A stretch of 64,000 nucleotides of DNA. Origin: G963676095 sp963676095. GTDB taxonomy: Bacteria > Bacteroidota > Bacteroidia > Bacteroidales > Prolixibacteraceae. This document shows positions 26,226 through 35,182 of the stretch, piece by piece. Every line of letters begins with the position of its first letter. The first letter of the stretch is position 1. Under the pieces are notes generated by a model, which worked only from the letters and a program-made list of their open reading frames with translations, searched no databases and was not told the DNA's origin. The stretch lies in contig OY781040.1 of assembly GCA_963676095.1 (NCBI GenBank), positions 3,534,001 through 3,598,000 on the forward strand, given 5' to 3'. The translations under genes and the position numbers were made by a program.

Positions 26226-27434
26226 ATGACAACTGTAAAAATACGACTACGGCGGTCTTCAGTAGCCGGTAAGGAAGGTTCCCTTTTTTATTCACTAATA
26301 CATAACCGCAGGGCTAAACAGATAACTACGAAGTATAAACTTTTGCCTTCGGAATGGAATGAATCCATGCAACTGGTGATCCCTTCACGGGGAGAACGTG
26401 GAAATGAATTACTCGAGGTCCAGCAGCTGATTAAGAGGGATATGTCCGTCTTGAGCAGTATTATAAAAAGGCTGGAAGCGGATGGCAGCTACTCCTTAAA
26501 TGAGGTGGTGCAGCAATTTTCCAACCTGACGGGCTCGATTACTTTTTTTACATACATTGACGAGCAAATTAGAAAGCTCAGATTAAAAGATCATCAGGGA
26601 ACAGCCAGAAACTACTTACGGGCCCGCAGTAGTTTTTCAAAGTTCAGGAAAAATAAAGACATTGAAATGGCTTCTATTACAGAGGAGTTGATTTGTGATT
26701 ATGAAATGTGGCTGAGAAGGAACAAGGTCTCACGCAATACGGCCTCTTTTTACATGCGGATACTTCGTTCTGTTTATAATAAAGCGGCAGAGAATGGTTG
26801 TACCCTGCAGATCTATCCTTTTAAGAAGGTTTATACCGGAGTAGAACGTACCCGGAAAAGGGCTGTTGACGAGTCAATTATTATTAAACTGAAAAAAACT
26901 GACCTTTCTTATAGTCAGACACTTGCATATGCCAGGGATCTCTTCCTTTTTAGCTTTTATACCCGGGGAATGGCATTTGTTGATATGGCCTATCTTAAAA
27001 AGACAGATATAAAGAATGGACAAATTCATTATATCCGGAGAAAAACAGGACAGTCTTTGAGTATCAGGCAAGAACCTTGTATGCAGAAGATTATTGAGAG
27101 GTATGCTGATAAGACCGTGGGTACGGAATATATTTTTCCTATTATTACATCGGCCAACACGGAAAGGGCCTTTACACAATACCAGAATTCGCTGAGTTAC
27201 TATAATAAACAACTAAAAAGACTATCTGTTTTACTTGGGCTGGATAAACCGCTTGCTTCGTATGTCTCGCGTCATTCCTGGGCGACGGTGGCGCGGAATA
27301 AGAATGTTCCTATTTCTGTTATCAGTGCCGGTATGGGACATACCTCTGAGGCGACCACCCAAATTTACCTTGCGTCGTTAGACGCTTCCGTGGTAGACGA
27401 CGCAAATAATACGATCATTAGCGGCTTGGAATAA
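26226..27434 (+). CDS. tyrosine recombinase (site-specific integrase)
   Basis: A 402-residue phage-integrase-family recombinase of the Bacteroidota type. The N-terminal arm-binding-like segment (SSVAGKEGSLFYSLIHNRRAK) and SAM-like core-binding domain (FFTYIDEQIRKLRLKDHQGT) precede the catalytic domain. Catalytic residues are Arg247 in FYTRGMAFVDMAYL, Arg349-His350 in YVSRHSWATVARN, His372 in GMGHTSEATT and nucleophile Tyr381 in QIYLASLD. Such enzymes act as integrases of mobile elements or as invertases for phase variation. No other mobile-element genes are adjacent, so it is an orphan; an invertase role is possible but no invertible promoter was located. Confidence 0.92.
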   Translation: MTTVKIRLRRSSVAGKEGSLFYSLIHNRRAKQITTKYKLLPSEWNESMQLVIPSRGERGNELLEVQQLIKRDMSVLSSIIKRLEADGSYSLNEVVQQFSNLTGSITFFTYIDEQIRKLRLKDHQGTARNYLRARSSFSKFRKNKDIEMASITEELICDYEMWLRRNKVSRNTASFYMRILRSVYNKAAENGCTLQIYPFKKVYTGVERTRKRAVDESIIIKLKKTDLSYSQTLAYARDLFLFSFYTRGMAFVDMAYLKKTDIKNGQIHYIRRKTGQSLSIRQEPCMQKIIERYADKTVGTEYIFPIITSANTERAFTQYQNSLSYYNKQLKRLSVLLGLDKPLASYVSRHSWATVARNKNVPISVISAGMGHTSEATTQIYLASLDASVVDDANNTIISGLE

Positions 27435-27495
27435 AATTGAGAGGTCTTTGTTCGATATTGCCGGGTGCTTCCGGAATGCCGGAACAATGAAAATG

Positions 27496-27546
27496 TTCTC
27501 CGTCCGGGGGAGAGATATGTTCTATTTGTTCCGGACGGAGAAAATA
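27496..27546. terminator. long-stem inverted repeat after recombinase
   Basis: TTCTCCGTCCGG (27496-27507) and CCGGACGGAGAA (27531-27542) are perfect 12-bp inverted arms separated by 23 bases. The downstream A-rich run suits the minus strand as well as the plus strand. It lies between the convergent recombinase and ABC ATPase genes and probably terminates transcription, although the long loop leaves other roles open. Confidence 0.55.
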
Positions 27547-27556
27547 GAGAAGATAC

Positions 27557-28573
27557 TTAAGGGTTTTCTTCCAGGATATCTCCTGAGCGAAGACGGTTTC
27601 GCAGTTCCAGCATTTTATTGTCGAGGGCTTCCAGTATTTCAAGATTTTCCTTTTCTTTTTGGGAAGTCGTTATGATCTTATGGATGCCGCCGTTTTTTAT
27701 GACCAGCCTTTGCCGGGCCATCAGCGCCAGAATGGGATCATGGGTCGACATGAGCACAATTTTTTCTTTTTGAACAAGGAGTCCGAGCGCCTTCTTCCGG
27801 TCAATCCCGGCGTTTTCAATCTCGTCGATCAATACGACCGGTGAAAGGCTCAGAAAAGCCGTATCAGCTATCATCAGAGCCCGAGATTGTCCTCCCGAGA
27901 GCGCGGTAACCGGCGTTTCCCCTGAGAACGGTTCTCCTGCCAGCAGGTTGGCCTGTCTGATGATCTCCCCGACAAGGTGTTCTCTGTTCCGGATCATCCT
28001 GCTTTCTGCATGCATGTTGATAAAATCCTCCACACAGGTGTCGATCACAAAATTCATATTCTGTGAAAGCTGGGCTACAAGCTTATGTTCCAGTGAAAAA
28101 CGGAGGCTGGGGTCGGGTTTCTGCCAATTGATAAGAATCGACCGGCCCGTTGGCGTATCGTTTTGAGCCATCCATTCGATATCGGCCAGCAGCCGGCTTT
28201 TCCCTGATCCGGTAGGACCTACGATGCTGGTAACTGTTCCCGGGTAAAGCGTAAACCGGATTTTTTCCTCTTTCCCGGTTTTATCGTGACCTCCGATCAC
28301 CGTTATTGACGATAGCCCCTGGTCGACTCTTTCATGGGCAGAACTAAGCTGGCAAAGGAAACCATTCATGTTACAAATCAGCATGTCACGGTCGATGCCT
28401 ATATCTTCATAATATTCATCGCTCAGGGTGTCAAGGTATTCACCAAGTAGCTGGTCCTCCTGCTTTAACCTGATACCCAGGTCTCCGAAGAAAGGGATCA
28501 GTTCGGGAAGTTCCTCCCGGATATTTTTGATTGGTTTATCCAGTATATCTGTATTTTCAGGTTGCCTTATCAT
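27557..28573 (-). CDS. stand-alone ABC-type ATPase with N-terminal DUF1858-like segment
   Basis: A 338-residue soluble protein. The start at 28573 is set by a 4-base ATGA overlap with the GTPase gene; the longer frame to 28645 is rejected. The N-terminal 60 residues (ELPELIPFFGDLGIRLKQED, then LGEYLDTLSDEYYEDIGI) resemble the DUF1858 pattern of PEL.PFF..LG followed by a helix rich in acidic residues; this similarity is my own reading. The ATPase domain has Walker A GPTGSGKS (119-126), signature TALSGGQ (about 223-229), Walker B VVLIDEIE (246-253) and a switch histidine in STHDP (His278). No membrane domain is present and no permease follows, so it is unlikely to be an ordinary transporter subunit. 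It is the last gene of the eight-gene operon; it may energise metal or cofactor delivery. Confidence 0.75.
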   Translation of the reverse strand: MIRQPENTDILDKPIKNIREELPELIPFFGDLGIRLKQEDQLLGEYLDTLSDEYYEDIGIDRDMLICNMNGFLCQLSSAHERVDQGLSSITVIGGHDKTGKEEKIRFTLYPGTVTSIVGPTGSGKSRLLADIEWMAQNDTPTGRSILINWQKPDPSLRFSLEHKLVAQLSQNMNFVIDTCVEDFINMHAESRMIRNREHLVGEIIRQANLLAGEPFSGETPVTALSGGQSRALMIADTAFLSLSPVVLIDEIENAGIDRKKALGLLVQKEKIVLMSTHDPILALMARQRLVIKNGGIHKIITTSQKEKENLEILEALDNKMLELRNRLRSGDILEENP

Positions 28574-29253
28574 ACTTTTATTTTTTTTATATTTCCCAAC
28601 TGGTAGTCTTTCCCGATTTTTGTTTCGCCCAGACAGTATGAACATAAAGCAGCCGGCATTGGAAAGCGGAGTTTCCCGCCATTAAGGCTGCCGGTGCGGG
28701 CAGCTTCGCTGAAAAGCATAGCCAGTTCACTGGCTCCCTGTCCGCTAATACCATTGATCTGCATAATTTTTGCATTCTGGTTTGATTTTCGGACCTTAAA
28801 TGAGAATACTTCCCGTTCCGCCTGGGAAACAATGTCTCCCTTGGTGATTACCACGATGTCAGCATATTTCAGCATAGGACCGATCTTTTTGGGCGTGTTG
28901 ATCCCCATAAGGTTATCGATGACACATACCGCCAATACGTTTTGAATGTGCGGGGAGCAACGGTTACATAGCCCTGCACTTTCAGAGATCAAAAAGTCGA
29001 GCCCGGCATTAAGTCCCCATTGGATACAGTCTTCGATATTGCTTACAAAATAATGATCAGGGCAAATGTTGCCCGATAATCCTGTCCGTACCGGGATGTC
29101 CAGGGCGCGGAAGATTTCGTCGTCATCAGTCGTCAGACAGTCAAATTTGACTACTCCGGTTTTATAGTCACTGTTTTTTAGTGACCTGATCACGTTAACA
29201 AGTACGGATGTTTTTCCCGATGAGGGTGGTCCGGATAATGTAATTAGCTTCAT
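28570..29253 (-). CDS. HypB/CobW-like GTPase with two CxxC motifs
   Basis: A 227-residue SIMIBI-class P-loop GTPase. Walker A is GPPSSGKTS (8-16); the switch region has ESAG (91-94), and a TKGD motif at 137-140 fits the guanine-specificity NKxD/TKxD position. It has CNRC (96-99) next to the switch and CSYC (204-207) near the C-terminus, which could bind a metal ion or an Fe-S centre. HypB, UreG and CobW relatives deliver nickel, cobalt or zinc to enzymes. The C-terminus overlaps the ABC ATPase start by four bases. The metal is not identifiable from sequence. Confidence 0.82.
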   Translation of the reverse strand: MKLITLSGPPSSGKTSVLVNVIRSLKNSDYKTGVVKFDCLTTDDDEIFRALDIPVRTGLSGNICPDHYFVSNIEDCIQWGLNAGLDFLISESAGLCNRCSPHIQNVLAVCVIDNLMGINTPKKIGPMLKYADIVVITKGDIVSQAEREVFSFKVRKSNQNAKIMQINGISGQGASELAMLFSEAARTGSLNGGKLRFPMPAALCSYCLGETKIGKDYQLGNIKKIKV

Positions 29254-29270
29254 CTTATTCAGGTTCTTAT

Positions 29271-30350
29271 TTATTCTGTCTCAAAAACATCGTTCCTCAG
29301 TCCTCTTTTCAGTTCCAGGTTTACTTCTTCAGAAATTTCCTCGTAATCCTTTTGCAGCATGTAATTCCAGTCTGGAAAGCAGAACGGCTGAGTCCAATCC
29401 AGTTCATCGGCAAGGTGAAAGTCGCCTTTTAAAAGCGTTTGCCTCATTTGGGGGCCAAGGAAAAAATCTACTACCGGACGGCACTGTTCCCTTCGACTGG
29501 TTTTTACGTACATCAACAGGGGGGCCAGTACCGGACCTTCAGAAAATTCGAGGATGCCGGCATTTTTTTTTGAAGGCATTTGTACTGTGGCGGCATTAGG
29601 CAGCAGATTGAACGGGGTACGCCGGGAGTCCGGCGAATCCATCCGTTTGAGGATCTCTGCGAAATGCCAGATATTCCGGATGTTTGATCCAAATTGCGCG
29701 ATGGCATCCCCGCCCATCCTTTCGCGAAGAATAAGCAGCATTGCAGCAATACTGGCTTTTCCATGGTATCCGTGAACACTGATCAGGTCTTTGTAGCATG
29801 GGGCCAGCAGATCGGTCCATTTTGACGGGTACGGTACGTTCAGGGGAATGGAAAGATCACAGACTATATTCCAGTACCCGGTACCGATAATACCTATATG
29901 GTGCCGGGTTACCAGTTCCCGGTATACAGGCGGCATTTTTTGCAGCATACCGGCTGTTGTCGCCGGGGAATAGATTCCTGAATCAATGAACCGGGACCGG
30001 AATTCACCGGAAAGGACAGTATGTAAACCGGAGGCAATCAGGATCTCCGGCAATTCTTCTTCAAGCCGGGCCTGCTTCAGCTCCCCTTCAATCCCTTTAC
30101 TGTCCCCTTCATACAGCACTGGTGAATATAACGGGACATCATGAGTGGCATTGTACTTGTCGGCATAAGCCTTCAGTGCTTTCTTCGCAAGAACTTTCAG
30201 GGGGCAGGGCATATTCATAAAGATGTTGATTGCCCCTTTTTGAAGTAAGGGGATCCCGTTTTCCGTTTTTTTCCGGTTCAAAGGAACCGGAGCAGAGCAA
30301 TAGACCACGGTTCCGGGCTCTTGCTGCTGAGATAAAATTGTTTTTATCAT
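29271..30350 (-). CDS. substrate-binding-protein-like protein without a signal peptide
   Basis: A 359-residue protein with the fold pattern of PotD/Fe3+-type ABC binding proteins: INIFMNMPCPLKVLAKKALK near residue 42, LPEILIASGLHTVLSGEF, then GIIGTGYWNIVCDLSIPLNV and PSKWTDLLAPCYKDLI. It lacks any signal peptide or lipobox: its N-terminus is MIKTILSQQQEPGTVVYCSA. Related cytosolic homologues next to GTPase genes occur in anaerobes as far as I recall, but no function is established. It overlaps the upstream lipoprotein gene by four bases (ATGA) and ends 17 bases before the GTPase. Cytoplasmic chaperoning of a metal or cofactor is a reasonable inference. Confidence 0.72.
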   Translation of the reverse strand: MIKTILSQQQEPGTVVYCSAPVPLNRKKTENGIPLLQKGAINIFMNMPCPLKVLAKKALKAYADKYNATHDVPLYSPVLYEGDSKGIEGELKQARLEEELPEILIASGLHTVLSGEFRSRFIDSGIYSPATTAGMLQKMPPVYRELVTRHHIGIIGTGYWNIVCDLSIPLNVPYPSKWTDLLAPCYKDLISVHGYHGKASIAAMLLILRERMGGDAIAQFGSNIRNIWHFAEILKRMDSPDSRRTPFNLLPNAATVQMPSKKNAGILEFSEGPVLAPLLMYVKTSRREQCRPVVDFFLGPQMRQTLLKGDFHLADELDWTQPFCFPDWNYMLQKDYEEISEEVNLELKRGLRNDVFETE

Positions 30351-31456
30351 GGTTTCCTCATTTTTTGATGTTTCATTATTTCTTTTGCTATGGCCGGATC
30401 ATTCATCCCGTCCGGGTCCGGATTCAAAACTTCAGCCAACTCTTTTTCAGTAAGTTCATGATGATAAAAGATTCTGAAATATTCCTGTGCAATTTTCTGC
30501 ATGTCGTAAGGGAAAATATCCGGATAAAGAAGCCGGGCGGTCCAAATTGTTCCAATGATCCGGTTGGTCCCCGGGGGACGGTCAAACCATCCGAAAGGCA
30601 GGTAAGGGATCTGATAGACTGCTTTGTTCTTTACAGCCCTGGTCGTTTTCCAGATTTCATCGGAGAGGATATAGCGGTAAGTACCTTTCAGACCCGTCCA
30701 GCAAAGGATTACTTCCGGATCCCACTTCAGTACCTGTTCCATGGATACCGGGCTCATTCCTGCACCGGGAAAAATATCAATGTGGGCAACATTTTCGGCA
30801 CCTATAAAGTCGATCACCTGACTGTGTTTCGATCCTGACGGGTCAGTGGTCAGTCCGCGGTCACCTTCCGCGTAATAAACTTTTACTTTTTTCTCTGCAG
30901 GAATCCGCTTTGCCCTCATTGCAATTGTATCCAGATAGGCGTGGACGAAAGCTTCCATCCGGGAGGTCTGTTCCTGGCAATTGAGGAGGTTCCCTAAAGC
31001 CTTAAATGTTTCAGGGTACGAGTTCATGTCGATTTCCACCTGGAATACGGGAATGCCGGTTTGTTCTGCAAGCCGGTCCGCCTGGTTCATTGTTCTTTTA
31101 TTAATGTCGAAACAGGAGATAATCACATCTGGGGCCAGTTTTAAAATTTCTTCTGTTGATCCGTCAGTATAGGGCAGAGCAAGGTAGGCGCTGTCAAGAA
31201 ACGGTTTGGAGATATCAGACAGCCCCAGTGTCCGGGCAACCATGAGCCGGGGAGCAGCCGCGTAGAGCAATAAACTTCCCGGACGGTCGACATACACCCG
31301 TTTAATTGTCCGGGGAACTTCCATTGTCCTGCCTGCCATATCGGTCACCTTACGGGTCGCAGTTCTCTTTTCTCCGGAATGTGTGCAGGAGACTGTCAAT
31401 ATAAGTCCGAAGAACAGGATAAGGAAATTTTTTAAATTAAAAAACCGGATATTCAT
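30347..31456 (-). CDS. iron-siderophore/corrinoid-type ABC binding lipoprotein
   Basis: A 369-residue periplasmic binding protein of the FepB/BtuF type (TroA-like fold). The start at 31456 is favoured by a four-base ATGA overlap with the methyltransferase stop, and gives a lipoprotein signal peptide with lipobox LTVSC (Cys24). The family pattern VTDMAGRTMEVPRTIKRVYV, then LAPDVIISCFD and WDPEVILCWTG, is clear. It should deliver the substrate from the TonB receptor to the FecCD-type permease and ATPase encoded at the start of the same operon. Ligand could be a siderophore, corrinoid, heme or other chelate. Confidence 0.9.
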   Translation of the reverse strand: MNIRFFNLKNFLILFFGLILTVSCTHSGEKRTATRKVTDMAGRTMEVPRTIKRVYVDRPGSLLLYAAAPRLMVARTLGLSDISKPFLDSAYLALPYTDGSTEEILKLAPDVIISCFDINKRTMNQADRLAEQTGIPVFQVEIDMNSYPETFKALGNLLNCQEQTSRMEAFVHAYLDTIAMRAKRIPAEKKVKVYYAEGDRGLTTDPSGSKHSQVIDFIGAENVAHIDIFPGAGMSPVSMEQVLKWDPEVILCWTGLKGTYRYILSDEIWKTTRAVKNKAVYQIPYLPFGWFDRPPGTNRIIGTIWTARLLYPDIFPYDMQKIAQEYFRIFYHHELTEKELAEVLNPDPDGMNDPAIAKEIMKHQKMRKP

Positions 31457-32088
31457 AATGATCGTTTTTTTTGAAAAATAATCCATGTCCCTGACTCAGA
31501 AGTGTCGACGGTCCCATCAATGTCCAATTCTTCAATTATCTTCTGAAAATGCCCCGGAGGGTTTTTCCGCATCCGTTCCAAACGCTTTTCATTCCATTGA
31601 GGATCTTCCTTTTCCTTCAATTGCATAATTTCTTCTCTTAATTCCCTGGTGCCGAAACCGCCTCCTATCCAGCCCCATCCTCCGGGGCGGAGTATACGAT
31701 ACACTTCGGAGAGTCCCTTTTTCTGGTCTTCCCAGAAGAAGACAGAACCCCGGCTTACGACCAGATCGGTTGAATTATCAGGAAACTGCATATCCTCTGC
31801 TTTTCCCTGGGTAGCCTTTACCCTGTTTGAAACGCCGTTTTCAGAACTGTTTTGCGGGACCAGGGCTACGCATTCGGGCAGCAGGTCGTAAACGGTTACC
31901 TGCATGTCGGTAAGCCTTGCAATCCAGATTCCCAGCATGCCGGGGCCACCGCCCAGATCAATACAATGCCCCGTGGTTATTCCTGTATGTTCGATAATTT
32001 GCCTGGCAATCACAGGATAGATCTTTTTGAAGTGCCCGTTCATTACCTTTTCATTGTATTCCTTAGCGTCCATCGAGTACATAGTCAA
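31453..32088 (-). CDS. class I SAM-dependent methyltransferase
   Basis: A 211-residue methyltransferase with motif I IDLGGGPGMLGIWIA (about 43-57), the adenine-side VTVYDLLPECVAL, and the post-motif block FPDNSTDLVVSRGSVFFWED followed by RILRPGGWGWIGGGF. The acceptor is unknown; the position between a TonB receptor gene and a binding-lipoprotein gene suggests it modifies the imported compound, its carrier or a related cofactor. The gene could start at any of three in-frame ATGs within the first six codons. It lies 13 bases after the TonB receptor stop codon. Confidence 0.85.
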   Translation of the reverse strand: MTMYSMDAKEYNEKVMNGHFKKIYPVIARQIIEHTGITTGHCIDLGGGPGMLGIWIARLTDMQVTVYDLLPECVALVPQNSSENGVSNRVKATQGKAEDMQFPDNSTDLVVSRGSVFFWEDQKKGLSEVYRILRPGGWGWIGGGFGTRELREEIMQLKEKEDPQWNEKRLERMRKNPPGHFQKIIEELDIDGTVDTSESGTWIIFQKKRSL

Positions 32089-32101
32089 ATCAATTTATAA
32101 G

Positions 32102-34345
32102 TTAAAATGAAGTTTTTACGCCTATTGAAAATTGTCTTCCGTAATCCGGGTAAACCGGAGTAGTCGTGGTATAATGGTCATCGGTCAGGTTGATCACCCG
32201 TCCATAAACCGACAACGGAAAACGGGGCACCTTATAATATAGTGCCAGGTCGATATTAACGTAATCGCCAACATAGATCTTTTGATCTGGACTGGTCTTC
32301 GTGATAAACCGGTCGCCAATATATTTGTCAACGTATTTGGCCATGGCTGTAAATGTGAAACCATATTTTTCAGCCTGTATCCCGCCGTTAAGAATAACCT
32401 CGGGCTGATCTTCGTACCGGGACTTAACCCCCCCCGTAGTTTCCCAGGTCCGCATCAGGGTTGCATTTGCATTGGCAGAGAACCACTTCCCGTAAACAGG
32501 GCTGGTCCAGATCATTTCAATTCCATATGTCTTTGTGTCGAGATTTGCCTGATATTCCCTTTCAATACCGGCATCGTCGGTATAAAGTGTGCCTGTATAT
32601 TCTGAGGCATTTTCCCGTTTTATACAGAAACCGGTCACCGCGATTTTACCCACCTGGCCGGCATCATAAACCAAGCCCAGGTCAATATTTGTCCGTCGCT
32701 CGTCAGAGAGGGGTTCAACGAGCGTATCTCCAGGAGCCACAACGGTTTGTTTCATAGCCCTGTCGCCTGCAGCGATCACTCCGGATGCAAATAATGCATT
32801 CGCTGTTAGTTTCTTAACAGGCGTCCACGAAGCCCCTGCATTTATGTTGACATTCAACGGCTGCCATTCATCTTCTATGTAAATTGACGACGATCCGGGG
32901 GCATAATTCTTATAATAGTCTCGCAGTACTTTTACCCCGGCATTTATATTGACCTTGCTAAAAGCATGTTCATCGGTAAGAACGCCCGCAAAAGACCGGA
33001 TATCCGTGTTGTCAGTCGTTCCGTAATAATTTGTCGTCTCCAGCGGAGACCTGTGTTTTGATCCCATGAAAGCGATCCTGAGGTAATTATTCCTGACAGG
33101 CTGGATCGTTTGATAAACAGCTCCACCTATTACTTTGTCCGGTTCTTTAATAATGGAATAATCCGAGGGGATGGAATCGGTAAGCTCCTTGTTTTTTATA
33201 TAGTACGACCGTTGGTTCCATGTCCTGACCGCATCGATACGGTAAAACTGGAACTCGGTACAGGCAGACGGCGTTTCGTAGATGCGGGCTTTGGCCAGTG
33301 TTACGTTAAACCGCAAGGGATCGAACTTCCAGATCATGGCCAGATTTTTTACAGATACCGTGTATTTGCCGGCAACCATCTGTGCAAATTCCCGCATCCC
33401 GTTCATGTAGAAATGCTGGGCCATGAAGGAAAACTTCCCTTTTACCGTATAGCTTAACTTCCCGTAAAGGTTCCACATATCCTCTGCTGCATTCCGGTTG
33501 TCAGGCCCGTCGGTACGGTCTTTGGTTACCGAAAGGGCATACCCGAAATTTTTGATTTTTCCGCCATGGGTCAGGTTGGCGTGTACCTTATTGAATGTTC
33601 CGTACTCCGCTTCGCCGGTTGTTGTAAAATGATCAAAATCCTTCGTCTTCATGTTGATCACCCCTGAAAGGCCGCTGTATCCCATCAAAAAAGCATTGCT
33701 GGACCGGATATTTTCGATCTGGCCGATCATCGATGTTGAGATGGCGTTTGGCCCGTCGGTAAAGCTGTACAGCGAGATTCCGTCGATAGCGATTTCGGAA
33801 GAGCTTAATCCCCTGCTGGTATAAAATTGTTTCCGTTTTCGTCCCTGTTCTGATAACGACCCAGAAACCGTGTATTTCATAGCTTCCATCAGGTTATTTG
33901 CGCCCATCGTCTCAATTTCATCCGAAGTAATGGTCTGGATGGTTGTTTGCAGGGATTCCGGCTCTCTTGTTGGCTCTTCCATTGGGGAAACGTCTTGGTG
34001 CCCTGTCACCTGGACTTCATCGATGGCCCTGTTTTCCTTTTCCAGAAAAACGATTACCGGATGTCCTGGTTTTGCCAGAAGAGAAACAGGGCGATAACCC
34101 ACACATGAGCACTTCAGGGTCACCTCTTCTTCTGATTTTACTTTCAGACTAAAGGATCCCCTGGTATTTGTTACTGTCCCTGCAGTTGTTCCGGGGATGG
34201 CCACGGAAACATTGGAAACAGGTTCCTGTGAGTACTTGTCTTTTACTGTGCCTTCCAAAAGCATCTGGGCATGCGCTTTCAATGCAGAGGCCGTAAGGAG
34301 CAGTACAAGGCATAAATATTTCCATCCTATTCGCAATTTTTTCAT
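32102..34345 (-). CDS. TonB-dependent outer-membrane receptor
   Basis: A 747-residue receptor. After a signal peptide ending near LKAHAQ comes a CarboxypepD-like domain (LEGTVKDKYSQEPVSNVSVA), a TonB-box/linker region (ENRAIDEVQVTGHQD), then a plug with IETMGANNLMEAMKYTVSGS and GLSSSEIAIDGISLYSFTDG. The barrel ends with YGRQFSIGVKTSF, a typical C-terminal signature with terminal phenylalanine. It is of siderophore/vitamin receptor size rather than SusC size and no SusD is present. It is the third gene of the operon, 6 bases after the ATPase gene, so it should import the ligand of the FecCD-type system. Confidence 0.93.
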   Translation of the reverse strand: MKKLRIGWKYLCLVLLLTASALKAHAQMLLEGTVKDKYSQEPVSNVSVAIPGTTAGTVTNTRGSFSLKVKSEEEVTLKCSCVGYRPVSLLAKPGHPVIVFLEKENRAIDEVQVTGHQDVSPMEEPTREPESLQTTIQTITSDEIETMGANNLMEAMKYTVSGSLSEQGRKRKQFYTSRGLSSSEIAIDGISLYSFTDGPNAISTSMIGQIENIRSSNAFLMGYSGLSGVINMKTKDFDHFTTTGEAEYGTFNKVHANLTHGGKIKNFGYALSVTKDRTDGPDNRNAAEDMWNLYGKLSYTVKGKFSFMAQHFYMNGMREFAQMVAGKYTVSVKNLAMIWKFDPLRFNVTLAKARIYETPSACTEFQFYRIDAVRTWNQRSYYIKNKELTDSIPSDYSIIKEPDKVIGGAVYQTIQPVRNNYLRIAFMGSKHRSPLETTNYYGTTDNTDIRSFAGVLTDEHAFSKVNINAGVKVLRDYYKNYAPGSSSIYIEDEWQPLNVNINAGASWTPVKKLTANALFASGVIAAGDRAMKQTVVAPGDTLVEPLSDERRTNIDLGLVYDAGQVGKIAVTGFCIKRENASEYTGTLYTDDAGIEREYQANLDTKTYGIEMIWTSPVYGKWFSANANATLMRTWETTGGVKSRYEDQPEVILNGGIQAEKYGFTFTAMAKYVDKYIGDRFITKTSPDQKIYVGDYVNIDLALYYKVPRFPLSVYGRVINLTDDHYTTTTPVYPDYGRQFSIGVKTSF

Positions 34346-34351
34346 TTTCTT

Positions 34352-35182
34352 TTATTTAGAGTTTGTTTTTGTAACAGTTTTTGTGTTTATGTCAGGGGCG
34401 CAGATTTTTCTGGATGGTGACCCGTTGACCGGGGTGTCAAAGATGTGGACATCCACACCATAAATAGATCTGAGAGATGATCTGGTAACAACCGATTCAG
34501 ATCTTCCCTGATCGTACAGCCCTCCTTTATTAAGCATCACTGTTTTTGCTTCCAGCATAAAAACGTGATCAGGAGAATGCGTGGACATGAAGATACCCAC
34601 CGCTTGTTGCTTTAATTCCTGTATTTTTTTGATTACCCTTATCTGGTTCCCATAATCGAGGTTTGAAGTTGGTTCATCCAGAATTATGAAGGGCGTTTTC
34701 TGGGCAAGGGCGCGGGCAATAATTACCATTTGCCTTTCGCCTCCGCTTAGTTCCACGTAATTTCTGTCTGCCAGGTATTTTATGTCCAGTAGTTCAAGTG
34801 ACTGATCGGCTATCATTCTGTCTTTCCTGCGAGGCGAAGAAAACATCCCTAAATGGGCTGCTCTTCCGAAAAGGACGACCTCCCGTACGGTGTAGGGGAA
34901 CGGTGTGTGATGCACCTGAGGAACATAGGCAATTACTTTTGCACAATCCCTTGAAGAGAACGATGACATGGGAGTTCCGTTGATAGTAATAGATCCGGAT
35001 AGGGGAGGAATGGAGCCCATCAGCGTTTTGAAGAGTGTGGTCTTTCCAACTCCGTTTGGCCCTAACAGGCACACAATTTCGCCTGAATGCAGCGTCAGAG
35101 AAATATTGTTCAGAATCTTTTTGTTTCCGTATCCTAAAGTAACATTCTGCAGATTGAGTATTGTTTGTGTTCCGGTTACCAT
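34352..35182 (-). CDS. FecE/BtuD-type ABC transporter ATP-binding protein
   Basis: A 276-residue ATPase with Walker A GPNGVGKT (41-48), signature ELSGGERQ, Walker B PFIILDEPTSNLD and switch histidine in STHSPDHV. It pairs with the FecCD-type permease encoded just upstream, overlapping it by 7 bases. The tail after about residue 225 (SESVVTRSSLRSIYGVDVHI and on) is a normal C-terminal regulatory-like extension of this family. It powers import of a chelate or corrinoid-like compound across the inner membrane. Confidence 0.94.
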   Translation of the reverse strand: MVTGTQTILNLQNVTLGYGNKKILNNISLTLHSGEIVCLLGPNGVGKTTLFKTLMGSIPPLSGSITINGTPMSSFSSRDCAKVIAYVPQVHHTPFPYTVREVVLFGRAAHLGMFSSPRRKDRMIADQSLELLDIKYLADRNYVELSGGERQMVIIARALAQKTPFIILDEPTSNLDYGNQIRVIKKIQELKQQAVGIFMSTHSPDHVFMLEAKTVMLNKGGLYDQGRSESVVTRSSLRSIYGVDVHIFDTPVNGSPSRKICAPDINTKTVTKTNSK

